From assembly GCF_024868665.1 (NCBI RefSeq), contig NC_079898.1, forward strand, positions 25,137,867 to 25,201,866: a stretch of DNA of 64,000 nt, in the 5' to 3' direction. Below, piece after piece: positions 10,946-21,818 of the stretch; the stretch's first letter is position 1, and each line of letters opens with the position of its first letter. Position numbers and translations under genes: made by a program. The notes under the pieces are model-generated. The model searched no databases. It saw only the letters and a program-made list of their open reading frames with translations, and had not been told where the DNA came from. This DNA comes from Triplophysa rosa. Taxonomy: Eukaryota > Chordata > Actinopteri > Cypriniformes > Nemacheilidae.

Positions 10946-12478
10946 CTGCACTGTTAGAGAACTACAGACCGGTATCCCTCCTCCCCTTCATTGCTAAAAT
11001 TCTTGAACGTGTGGTATGTAACCAGCTCTCATCCTTTCTCACCCAGAACAACCTCCTGGACAGCAACCAGTCTGGTTTCAAGAGCGGTCATTCCACTGAG
11101 ACTGCACTGCTCTCTGTCATTGAAGCCCTGAGACTGGCAAGAGCCGCCTCAAACTCATCTGTACTCAACCTACTGGATCTATCTGCCTCCTTTGACACCG
11201 TTAACCACCACATACTCCTGTCGACCCTCAAGGCTATGGGTGTCTCTGGAGTGGTGCTACAATGGTTCAGGTCTTACCTCACAGGTAGGTCATTTAGAGT
11301 ATCCTGGAGAGGAGAGGTCTCTGAGTCCCAACATCTGGACACAGGGGTGCCTCAGGGCTCAGTGCTTGGGCCGTTGCTATTTTCTATATACATGACATCC
11401 CTAGGCTCTGTCATTCGGAAACATTGCTTTTCTATCACTGCTATGCGGATGACACACAACTCCACCTGTCAATTCAGCCTGACGATCCGACTGTTTCTGC
11501 ACGCATTTCAGCATGCCTAGCCGACATCTCGCTCTGGATGAACGACCATCACCTGCAGCTGAACCTTGCTAAAACAGAACTGCTTGTAATCCCGGCCGAC
11601 ACAAAGATTCATCACAACTTCTCCATTCAACTGGGCTCATCAACCATTACATCTTCCAGAACGGCCAGAAACCTGGGAGTGGTGATCGACGATCGTCTTA
11701 ACTTCACTGATCAGGTTGCCAGCACCACCCGGTCCTGTAGATTCATCCTCTACAATATTAGGAAAATTAGACCTTTCCTATCCGAGCATGCTACGCAGGT
11801 CCTAGTCCAGGCTCTTGTTCTGTCCAGACTGGACTACTGCAATGCGCTACTGGCTGGATTTCCAGCTTGCACAACCAAACCTCTACAGATGATCCAGAAT
11901 GCAGCGGCAAGAGTGGTCTTCAATGAACCGAAGAGAGCGCACGTCACTCCTCTCTTCATTAAGTTACATTGGCTCCCTATAGCGCTCGAATCAAATTCAA
12001 GACTCTGCTCCTGGCCTACAAGACCACCACTGATTTGGCACCCCCTTACCTTCACTCGCTAATGCAGACTTATATACCCGCCAGATCCCTACGCTCTGCA
12101 AACGAACAACGTCTTGTGGGTGCCATCCCAAAAAGGTAAAAAATCACTCTCACGTACCTTCTCGGGATCGGTTCCACATTTATGGAATGATCTGCCCGCT
12201 GCAACAAGATCAGCAGATTCTGTAGCCATCTTTAAGAACCGTCTGAAAACACATCTCTTCTGTCAACACCTGACCGATCAGTTCTGACTTCTATCTCTTT
12301 TCTACTCCTTCAAAAAAACCTTATCTCTATATACTGTGGTAGACGAGACCAGTTTTCTTTTACTGCACTTATGCTTTTTGTTGTCCTTATGTTGTTCCAA
12401 TTGCTTCCATTGTTTCCCTCATCTGTAAGTCGCTTTGGATAAAAGAGTCTGCTAAATGACTAAATGTAAATGTAAAAA
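10946..12478 (+). mobile_element. 5'-truncated L2-clade LINE (reverse transcriptase), frameshifted
   Basis: The copy begins inside the reverse-transcriptase domain at LLENYRPVSLLPFIAKILE (10948) and continues through SGFKSGHSTETALL, LLDLSASFDTVNHHILL, GVPQGSVLGPLLF and YADDTQLHLS (catalytic YADD near 11440). The C-terminal part has LDYCNALLAGFP, IQNAAARVV and LHWLPI. The frame changes between 11395 and 11440, and again near 11980, so no intact protein is made. The 3' end is TAAGTCGCTTTGGATAAAAG followed by CTAAATGTAAATGTAA. Endonuclease and upstream ORF are absent. These motifs are those of fish L2/CR1-like elements. Confidence 0.88.
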
Positions 12479-13080
12479 TGACTAAATGTGTGATTTGTCA
12501 TGAGCCCAGACAAATGATGTGTTGTATGAGAAACTCTGAGCTCAGCAGTTCTGTCTCACTGCTGACTTTGTTTCTGCTGAAAATCTGTTTTTAATGTATT
12601 AAGGCAACTTAATACATCACATTGTTTGTACGTGTTGTAAATGAAGTGAAAGCCAACTTTCAAAAGATTCCTCTTTTAATGTTCATATGTTCTTGTTTTC
12701 TGGCTCTGAGATAAAGGATGTGACCCCGTGTCATGGGAATTTCTCTTTCCAAATGTGTCCCCAAGGGCCGTCTCCTGGTAATAATAATCCCTGGTGTTAT
12801 TGTCAGCCCTGACCATCAGCCTCAGGTCATGACCTCTCTCAGTATTCATAGATCCTGTTCCTGGGCAATGGGGATGAGTTTGTAAAATGGAAGAGAGAGA
12901 GTTGGAAATGACCTGAGATGAATGACACCCTTGGGCTGAATATCTGCCTTCATCTCTGTCCTCTACACATGAGTTTCATGATGAACAACAAAAGCTCTTT
13001 GTTAAAGCTGTAACATATAAATATTACATGTTTAAAACTATTTAAACTCAATGGGCAGCATGTGTAATGCATAGTGGAAT

Positions 13081-13450
13081 TCTACACTGTAAAAAAACCC
13101 GTGTTTTTACAGAATTTTTCAGCAATTTTTTTACAGATTTTCAGTCTTATGTATTTTTGAAATGAAGAAATGACAGAAAAATTTAGGAAAAGAAATGAAA
13201 AAAAGTTTTTACAGTTTATTTCTGGCGCCCCAGCTGCCAGAACATTTCTGTTTTTTTTAAAAAAAACAGGATTTTATTTTTTACAGTTTATTTTTGAAAT
13301 ACGTCAAAAACTGTGAAATTACAGAAAAAGACAGCAAATTTATAAGAAAAGTGGGGAAAACTATTTATATATCCTTACTGTAATTTTACAGGGCAAAAAT
13401 ATTACTTAACGGTGTATTTCTGTCACTTCAGCTGATTTTTTAAATACATT
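13081..13450. repeat. CTGTAAAA-rich dispersed repeat, second copy
   Basis: It opens ACACTGTAAAAAAACCCGTG and carries many TTTTTACAG and CTGTAAT words through 13450, matching the character of 10738-10925. No ORF. Confidence 0.4.
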
Positions 13451-15329
13451 TTTTAAAGTGTATTTACTGCAAAATAATCCAGACAGTTTAAATGCAAAAT
13501 GATTGACCATATATAGAAAACATCTGTGTAGGTGTTAACAAGATGGTCACCAAATGAACTTTGTTTGGTCTTCTTTTACGGATTTACCTGCTCATAACAT
13601 GATTTAAGAAGATAACAGACCATGTTAGTAACACACCTCATGTTAACAAATAATGCTTAAATCTAGTTTGTGTGTATTTGTGTATAGTTTATCCCAGTAA
13701 TGTCTTATATTCCCCCACATGGATGTTTATTGTAAGTGCATGTGAGATAAACTGAAATATTCATAATCTTACATCTTTAATGTATTGATTTTATACATTT
13801 GTTGCGTGTGTATGGAGTGCGTCTGGACTCATGGTCAGGTGTCTGAAATCAAGATGAATGTGTGTTTGTTTGGTCTCTAGTTATTTGTGCTGTGATGTGC
13901 GGTCTTCATCAGCAGCTTTGATCCGTCACGCTTCAAAGATGAAACCTTACACGTCTGGTTTTCAAGGATGTCATGATGGAAACTCTGCTTGAGTCACCGC
14001 TGTATTTCAAAAGGGATATTCTGTTCGTGTGTGCAGTGTTATATCTTTGTTCTAAAAACTTTTATGGCCACTTGTTTCTGCAGATTTGTGTAGCTAGTAA
14101 AGCTCAATTTCATGCCTTCTTCATTCTCAACGTTAACACGGGACACTTTAGAATGCAGTGCCACAAACTTTTCTGTAGTCTTTTACAGTCGTTTTTTACA
14201 TGTGGCGAAATTCAAAAATGTAAACGTACTGTCATGGTGTATTTGGCACACTAAATTTCAATCCAAAATGTTCACTCAAATTGATTGCCAGTTTATATTA
14301 AGCCTTTCTTTTTTTTATCTGGGGCCATTTTTGTACCATGAATTGATTTTCCAAGGATGTTTTCAAATATTTTGGTATTTTATGAAATGCCAAAGGCTTA
14401 GAACTGAATATTATGAAATATATCAAACGTCAAAAAAAGGGAAAAGAAAATAATTAGAGGCAATAACCCGCTGTGGTTAACTTCTGATGTATAATATAAT
14501 CTCCAAAGTGATCTCTATATGACAGTAAATGGGAGGAAGGCGGATGAAAGAAACTGTGACATCAGAAAAACAGGAAAGTAGTTTCCGAAACAGTATGTTT
14601 TTACATTTCAAGAAGAGACTACAAAAACTCAAAATGCTTTTATTTGCAACAAATACATGCATTCATAAATACTCCACATCAGACCATGACTTTTACTCTA
14701 GAAGTCTCTTTATTTATGCATTTGTACTGATTTAAATACAGTATCTCAGACTAATGCAGTCTGTCTGAACGCTGTTGTGTCCAGTGTGTCGTGCGCTTGT
14801 CAGCTGTGATTCATCTCCATGTGCAGAGAAGCTTATTGTGGGGGTTATTATACACACAAAAGATTTTCCTCTCCTTCTCCATATGGCTCAGACTGTATAA
14901 GCCCCCCCGGGCTTTATTTACATGTTTGTTAGGAGGGGTCCTAAGCGTCTGCCCATGAATGCATGTCAGCGATATTGACATGAAAGCCATTTCAAAGGCG
15001 TCCAAATCTTCTTCAGCACGGATCTGTGCCGCTGCTTTGATAAGAATGATCTGGTTGTATGTGTGTGCTGGGAACTCTTATGGATCCATGATGGGTTATA
15101 CAAACGTTCTGTGAGCTATAAGATAACAGACTCGTGGAAATCTGTTTCTGTCAAGCACTAAAATAATCTGCAGTGCTCTCATGCCACTGAAAACAGTTTT
15201 GTGGCGGTTAAACACTTTTAGTTTAACAAAGGAATGACCAGTTAAAATCTATGCACATCTAGTAATATTCCTCAAAAGGTACAGTAAGAATCACTGATCA
15301 CATCCTCCCGTTCAGAAAGAAGTGTGAAG

Positions 15330-16215
15330 TATTTGTTACGTTTTCTGTAGTAAGTATACTAATATCAGTTTACTAGTATTTCTAAGTGTACTATTTTGAT
15401 ACTACTACATTTGGGACTAAATTGGCCCACTTTTTATAAAAAGTATACTACATACTTAAGATAACAGTAGTAAACGTAGAATACACGTGTTTACAACTAA
15501 ATGTTTTTTGTTCTGTAACTATACTACAAGTGAACATAGGTATGCTGTTAGTTTACTAGTTCAATACTTGTAGCATGTATTTTTAGTAGGCCTATATGAA
15601 AGTACACTTTGAAGTACTCAGACAGTGGTTTGAAAAGTTTGACAAAGACTAGTTTGAAAGTTTTTATATTGGAAGTATACTTGTATGTTTGCTTTAAGTG
15701 AACTTAACATTGTACTCATAGTTTACTACATTAATTAACATTAAAGTATAAATGACCTGAATTAATATTCAGGTATTAATTTTTAAACTTAATATACCGT
15801 AACCGTAACTTTTTTTATTGAGATGACTCGTGATAACAAAATGCTAAAATGTTATCAATTGAAAATATTACGATCACTTTTACATATTAACAATGATACT
15901 AATATAAGGGGGAAAGAAAAGAAGATATAAAATAAATAAATAAAGCAAAAGTAGTTTATTTGAAGTCAATATGAAGTACATTCCTGTTATCACTACAAAG
16001 ATCAGCTTCAGTTCCACACGTGTTTTGTTTACTCTTAGTTCTTAAGACAGAATGTAAAACTACGTGAAAAAGTGTTTAATAGGCTGCTCGATTAATAGAG
16101 TAAACGCAACTACAAGCCAAGTATACTTAGAATACTCCTTATACTTTCAAGCATATCTTAACATACTTCAAAAGATAAGTACACAAAAAGAAGACTTATA
16201 CTCATAAGTAATATC
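15330..16215. repeat. AGTATACT-rich dispersed repeat region
   Basis: AGTATACT, AAGTACAC and TTTACTAGT words recur from 15345 to 15725 and again from 16115 to 16205 (CAAGTATACTTAGAATACTC). This suggests a large inverted or internally repetitive element interrupted by unrelated AT-rich DNA. Boundaries are uncertain. Confidence 0.35.
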
Positions 16216-17189
16216 CTAACCACATAGTCACATGCTGACAACCTCTCAGACCACTGTAGTAAGCACATAGCAACACCCTGGCAACCGCTCAAAACTGCCC
16301 AGCAATGACATTTTGTTCAGAAACATATACAAATAAACAGACCAAAACATCCTTTCAAAACAGTTTTTTATTGCACCTATCAGTTGGAATGGAATTGACA
16401 GAAACATTTCCAAAGGCAAATGTCTTTCATGCTTTAGTTATAGAAGATGACATGAGATGTACAAACTTGAAGGACAAACACATAAATGTACAGCTTCAAG
16501 CGATGACGTAACCTGGAGTGTTTGGCTAGAGATGCCCGCCACAGTTGGCGGGACAGGAGTTGGCTCAGCCCCCGTCAACACTGTTATGTAATCCATCTGT
16601 GTTGCCACTGCGGGCCCCTGGCAGCACCTTTAAGAGAACAGCAGCAGGGTGACCCACAACAGTCCCCTGACAGACACAACTCTACCCACAATCCTCTTCA
16701 CAATCTGTGCTGCTCGACACCTTCAAATGACCCGGAACAAACACACACGAAGCCATAAACACGACTTCATTATTATACACGTCATTCAAAAACTCTATAT
16801 GACTCCCAAAAGAAGATATTTTGAGAAATGTCAGTGGTTTTGTGTTACACACAAGAAGGTCATACATGTTTGGAATGACATGAGGATGGATGAATGCTAA
16901 AGAATCATTGCTCTACATGTTGAGATTGATTCAGTGACTTGTTTTTTCATCTGCTGTGGACGGTGCTTGAGGTGCGGAGATGTAGAGGTCAGCTGGTAAA
17001 GCATTCGTTCCAAACTCAAAGGAAGGAGAACGTCACAGTGCCAGGCGTAATGTGCGTCACAGGATTCTGAGCCAAATCTGCTATGGATGGACAATCTGTG
17101 GAAGCTTTAAATCACGTCTTTTTGTCTTTGTAAACAGTGTTTAGTTCTTTCATCATGAAAGAACTAAACGGATGACAGCGTTTGCTTTT

Positions 17190-18060
17190 TGGGTCACTTT
17201 AAAGGTGTGATGAACTGGGCTTGTTTATTGTTTTGTCTACTTATGACGTCCGCGTGGTTTTTACATTCAAAAACATCAAAATCAATAAGTAATGCCATGA
17301 AAACTTGGAAGTAAACGCCCACTGCTATGATTGGATAGCAGTTTGCGTAGTAAACTTAGTTGGAGCCTTCTGTGAATTTGGTTCGAGACGTAACGTTAGG
17401 TTACACATTCGCACGGTATTAGTATTATCTGGAGACCTCCTGTGATTTATAAATGACCTCCCCACATCTGTATTTCATGTGACGCATTCGCACGGGATAA
17501 GTGAAGCCTCTGATTTACTCAAATTTACTGACTTATTTCCCGGCGGTGATGGCAAGGATTTGCGTATAGTTTGTATAGCTTAGGTTACACATTCGCCCTA
17601 TTCACACAGGATTAGTATTATCTGGGGACCTCGTGTGATTTATAAATGACCTCCCCGCATCTGTATTTCAGGGCATATCAAGCGATCTCTAACAAAGCAA
17701 TAGAGACGCATAGTACAAAAATGTTTTACTCACATAAGATTGCTGTGCCATTCCTATCGGATCCAATATTGACGGCACAGCAGTCTCTCCGCTAATCCAT
17801 CGTCGACCTTGTTCGCAAAGGAATCCGCGGTAATGGTTTACCCGCGTGAGCTGGAACGACTGCGTTCTTCCACAACCAGGCACTGACTGCACAATATTTT
17901 GCGATCTTTAACGGCATGTTTATTGCTTGCTCGCTCTATCTGGTTCCGCGCAACTTGTGTTACTTCAGTACTGTCATGCGCGAACCAGTGGGCGGGGCTA
18001 GAGAAGTAGTCATTGATATTCTCTTGTGGAGGCGGTGTTCAACCTATCAATGACGTTATA
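17190..18060. repeat. Dispersed repeat with an internal partial duplication
   Basis: Segments 17398-17479 and 17581-17669 share TAGGTTACACATTCGC, ATTAGTATTATCTGG and TTTATAAATGACCTCCCC, with small differences. They are about 185 bp apart. The surrounding 850 bp has higher GC than its neighbours and ends near GGCGGGGCTAGAGAAGTAG; it is probably an old DNA transposon. Confidence 0.4.
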
Positions 18061-18920
18061 GGTGCATTCCAGAACCTGGCGTTCGCTGGGCCTGGTGTCA
18101 ATAACAGATGTAATCTCTGTAACAAGGGCGTTTCGCTTTATGTTCGCGTGAATACGATTCCCTTATACAACAAAAGCTCGGGTTAAAATTGTGGTTTTAA
18201 TTCATGGCATCTTTAACTCTAAACGCAGCATATTCCATGACTTGCATAAACATAGATGTTTTAATACACTGACAAACCAGCGTAACACAGGATGAAACAT
18301 AGAGAACACGTGGAACATTCAGGAGGCTTCTGTAAACACAGCTGTTGAGTTTCGCTTAACAGCGCTGCATCTGCCGTCTGTATAAATAACTTGAGTTTTT
18401 TATAGTTCAGGGACTTAAACATTGTGTATTGTGCGTTCGTGTGTTTTTGTATAACGACTCATGAGAAAAAAAACAGATTAAATCTGATTTGATCTTATAT
18501 AGCCCACAGTACAAATATACAACATTAAAGTCCACGTTTTCATATTTAATATAAAACATCTGGAAGCCTGTCAGTATGTCTCTTTAAATGTATTTTCCTG
18601 TCCAATGGGAACCGTACACACAGGAAACACTCGTCTCTGCGAACGGAACAGTCGACAAACTCACAGACTATTTGTCCAACTACAGACGGGTGAAAACATT
18701 TAAGGGCTGACAAATGTCCACAAGGTTTCACCCTATTCATCATTCTCTGTCATTTCTCCAGGATCTCTTTCTCCAATGATCTCGCTCTGAATCAATCATG
18801 CTGAGGTCAATTCATCGGAGGCAACATTTTACCCGTGTGAGGGAATGAACAGATGGTTTACTGAGCTTGATGAATTCTGAACAAAAAACTGAAATATATG
18901 TTAAGTGTTCTGTTTTCTTG

Positions 18921-18926
18921 TTTATT
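18921..18926 (-). terminator. AATAAA overlapping the ntpcr stop codon
   Basis: On the minus strand the end of the gene reads CTCAAATAAACAAG, so a canonical AATAAA contains the TAA stop. It may be chance; a working signal could lie further downstream (below 18900). Confidence 0.25.
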
Positions 18927-20752
18927 TGAGGCACTCCTGAAGAGCAGAAACAATGTCATCACACAACGAGTCTCTGTTTTCTTTCGTGACCTGTGAATGA
19001 AAACAGAAGACAGCACATTTTAGACATTTTTGCTGTTCTTGTCTGTGCATAAGGCACCACATTGATGCTTGAATGTTGTGGAAGGTTGCCTGAACGTTGA
19101 TATACGGTTGCTACAGTTTGGGTCCGTTTTAATGTGAGTCTTAAAGATTTTTTCTACCGGCTTTACAGTCCAACATCCGCATGGACTCCTCCTGTCTAAA
19201 CTTACACTCATGCCTTAAAGCAGACGTCTGTGTTCATCACATGCTGGTCTAGACATACCGTTTGAGTCATCATGGACCAAAGGCCAAATGCATATCGCTT
19301 CCTATTTCTGTGGAGCCCAGCGTGAATCATATTTTTCTCAGGAAATGAAGGGAACTGCATTTGTGGCGAATAAAATGAAGCTTCATTGATGAGCACAGAG
19401 AACCCAACTGGAAAGCTAATAAAAAAAGTCATTATTTTCAGCAAAAAGTATTTGTGAGTGTAGTACGTATGTATTATTACCATAAAGATCTTGATATCTT
19501 GTCGGCCGCGCACTTCCTCCACCAGCGCCAGAGGTTTTCCTTTAGGAACCGGGATGGTGCCCACGATAGAACAGCTGGAGGCGTCTAGAGTCTGTCGCAC
19601 CGCCCGGATAAACGCTTGACTGAACAGCTCCATCTTTCCGATCTCATCGATGACAAACACCCTTCTGCTTCCCTCCCGCGTCTGTCATGATAAAGACACT
19701 TGATGAGAAAACTCTGAGTCAAGATGAATTTTTTTTAAAGCAGGATGATTCATCGGTCTCCCTGTCATGTACACCAGAGCTACGTAAACCATACGTTGCT
19801 TAAAATTATAAAATAGTAAAGTAAAATATGACTGATTTCTGTTGTCATACGTCTCTGAAAAGAGGGAGCACAAGACTTTCAAATGACTGAAGATCAACGG
19901 CGTACTGGCCGACTCTGTATTCATGTCTTCCAGCGGCCGGTTCGGAGCTACGATCAAAGAGAGAAAGAGCTTGTGATTTACAGGATGAGCATATGCACAC
20001 GAGCAATGACTGATTCATAGAGACAGAGACGATACCTGACCCTGGACAGACGTCCTCTATCACCTGTGACCGTGACCACATCAAAGCCCACTCTCCTCCC
20101 ACTCTCTCTCACCTCCTCTGTGTAAAAGCCATTGATGGTGACCCCAGCGGAGACCACGGCTTCACACACTTTCTTCACCAGGGTCGTCTTACCCACACCT
20201 GATACACAAAACAGGGGTACGGGGTGTGTTTCCATCTTGCAAGGTGGTAACCGATTCACACAAAATGCCCCCAAACACAAAACAATATAAAGTGAAATAT
20301 TGGGGCATATTTGACAGCCATGTCTGTGCCAACAACTTCTCTAAATATAGACTTATAATATACTAGACCATTTCTTTTTACTTTGTTATGACTTATTTCA
20401 CCATTTTAAGTCTCCAACATATGTTAAAGAAACCGTTTCATGCAGGCACTGTAAGTTATTACACATGTCAATCACACAACATCACGGTATTATTATCATC
20501 TGATTCCATTATAATACTGTTTTGTAATGATTGACACGTAAGATCCTGCGTTGATTTACTTTAAGATTCGTATTTGTTTATGACAAGAAATTACACAAAA
20601 CGACTCCTTGTCGACGTTGGTGAAATACAAAAAAATGCGTTTATACACTTTCCATGGAAACCGAAACTCAATGTCATTTAAAGTTAACGCTTTAAAAATG
20701 GGTGTTTTTTGCCAAATTTACCAGGTGGCCCTGTCAAAAACACGTGCTTCAT
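18922..20752 (-). CDS. ntpcr: Cancer-related nucleoside-triphosphatase (THEP1/NTPCR), complete
   Basis: Five coding exons on the minus strand, in order 20722-20752, 20036-20198, 19851-19947, 19481-19681 and 18922-18990, give 561 nt: 186 aa plus TAA. The human protein is 190 aa. All junctions are GT-AG and in frame. The protein starts MKHVFLTGPPG, and the Walker A motif GPPGVGKT (residues 8-15) is split by intron 1. Next come GFYTEEVRESGRRVGFDVVT, RVGQYAVDL and the Walker B/hallmark block VFVIDEIGKMELFSQ (about residues 105-119), then GTIPVPKGKPLALVEEVR and the C-terminal VTKENRDSL. These are diagnostic of the THEP1 family of P-loop NTPases, which hydrolyse NTPs to NDPs slowly. It is convergent with the beta-spectrin-like gene and tandem with map10. 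No key residue is missing. The ATG is preceded in the same frame by other ATGs (to 20965), but homology places the start here. Confidence 0.95.
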
Positions 20753-21818
20753 CACCAAAGGTGATTCTTGTTGCTGTACGTCGTCAGGATGCCAGCATGT
20801 GCCCTGCGTAGAATTACTTCCGGCAGCGTGATGATGACGCAACGCGGAAGGCGTGACCTGTGGACTCAACATAAACAAACATGATAACGCCAAAAAAATC
20901 ATTTTCTCTCGGTGAAAGGAAAGAAAAGCCGACAAGTAGACCTTCACTAACTTTTTACACCACAAGGAACACTTCTATGATGATGAAATGTATTTAACAT
21001 AAATTAATTTTAGTGAAGATATTTAAATCGATGTGATTTAATCCATGTGATTTAATTACTAATACTTTTCTTTCTATGGATTTATAATTATGTATTACTT
21101 TTTTCTGGTGATGTACACATAATAAATATGACATAGTCAGTGAAAATCCAGTTCAAGTCATTTTTGTGATTTACTGTCTTTCCTACAAAATCATCCAATA
21201 TAAAGAACATTCTGTGAAAATATAATCTTGATATCTTTAATATTGACTGAGTAGCCCCATGTCAAAAAATTTAATTATAGTGAAATTAATTAATTAAATA
21301 AAAAAAGGTTTTTTGCTTGTTGTCCCAGAATGACTGGGTAACAAATACACAAAAAACAGGGGGAAAAGTGAAAACAGTTACTGTTTAACTTACATTGAAG
21401 TTAGTGCAGTCAGCTCTATGAGGAATAAAGTTTTTATTCAAACTAGACCAAACAGATTGCTGTTATGCAACAGAAGAAGAGCAGGTGTTCTTACTGAATG
21501 ATAATGCTTCTTTTCAACCGGATATACAACAGAACACCTGCTTCTGTCAAACTCACCATTCTCATTGTACGCGCAGCATTAGAATTATGTTATAAAACAT
21601 TTATTTTACATTAAAAACGGTAATGAACATTGCTATTATTGTTATTATTATTAACAAGCAAAAAAGAAAAATAAATTATTGCTAACCAATAATTGTAGTA
21701 CTGTGCAATGGCAAATGAACAAATTCACATTTCAATTGTATATATGCTGTTTTAACAACATTTGCTGGTTTTCCTGTGATTGTGAATCTTTAAATTGTTT
21801 TAGATGAACATCATCTAC
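20753..21818. other. Intergenic region ntpcr-map10
   Basis: About 1.07 kb between two genes on the same strand. The ntpcr promoter lies at its left end. The rest is AT-rich; on the minus strand an AATAAA (plus-strand TTTATT at 21600-21605) about 210 bp after the map10 stop could serve as its polyadenylation signal. No exon is seen. Confidence 0.45.
20816..20823. promoter_or_regulatory. ETS-type site upstream of ntpcr
   Basis: ACTTCCGG, the core of GABP/ELK-type ETS sites, lies 64 bp upstream of the ntpcr start codon; a second GGAAG core is at about 20846. The surrounding 20800-20865 is richer in CpG than flanking DNA. This is typical of housekeeping promoters, but function is inferred. Confidence 0.4.

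Larger units (their letters stand above)
7606..18921. other. Intergenic region between the beta-spectrin-like gene and ntpcr
   Basis: About 11.3 kb lie between two convergent genes. I see no host coding exon. Recognisable content is repeats: an interrupted TTCACCC element (7780-8252), a second copy (8554-8846), a dispersed family (9181-9410), a CTGTAAAA-rich repeat (10738-10925), an L2 LINE (10946-12478), a second CTGTAAAA-rich repeat (13081-13450), AGTATACT-rich DNA (15330-16215) and a partially duplicated repeat (17190-18060). The rest is AT-rich with no signal I can name. Confidence 0.6.

Noticed and set aside
11011..12062. Two overlapping open frames with reverse-transcriptase motifs as a host gene
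   Set aside because: L2-type motif order, frameshifts and a LINE tail at 12478 identify a dead retrotransposon.
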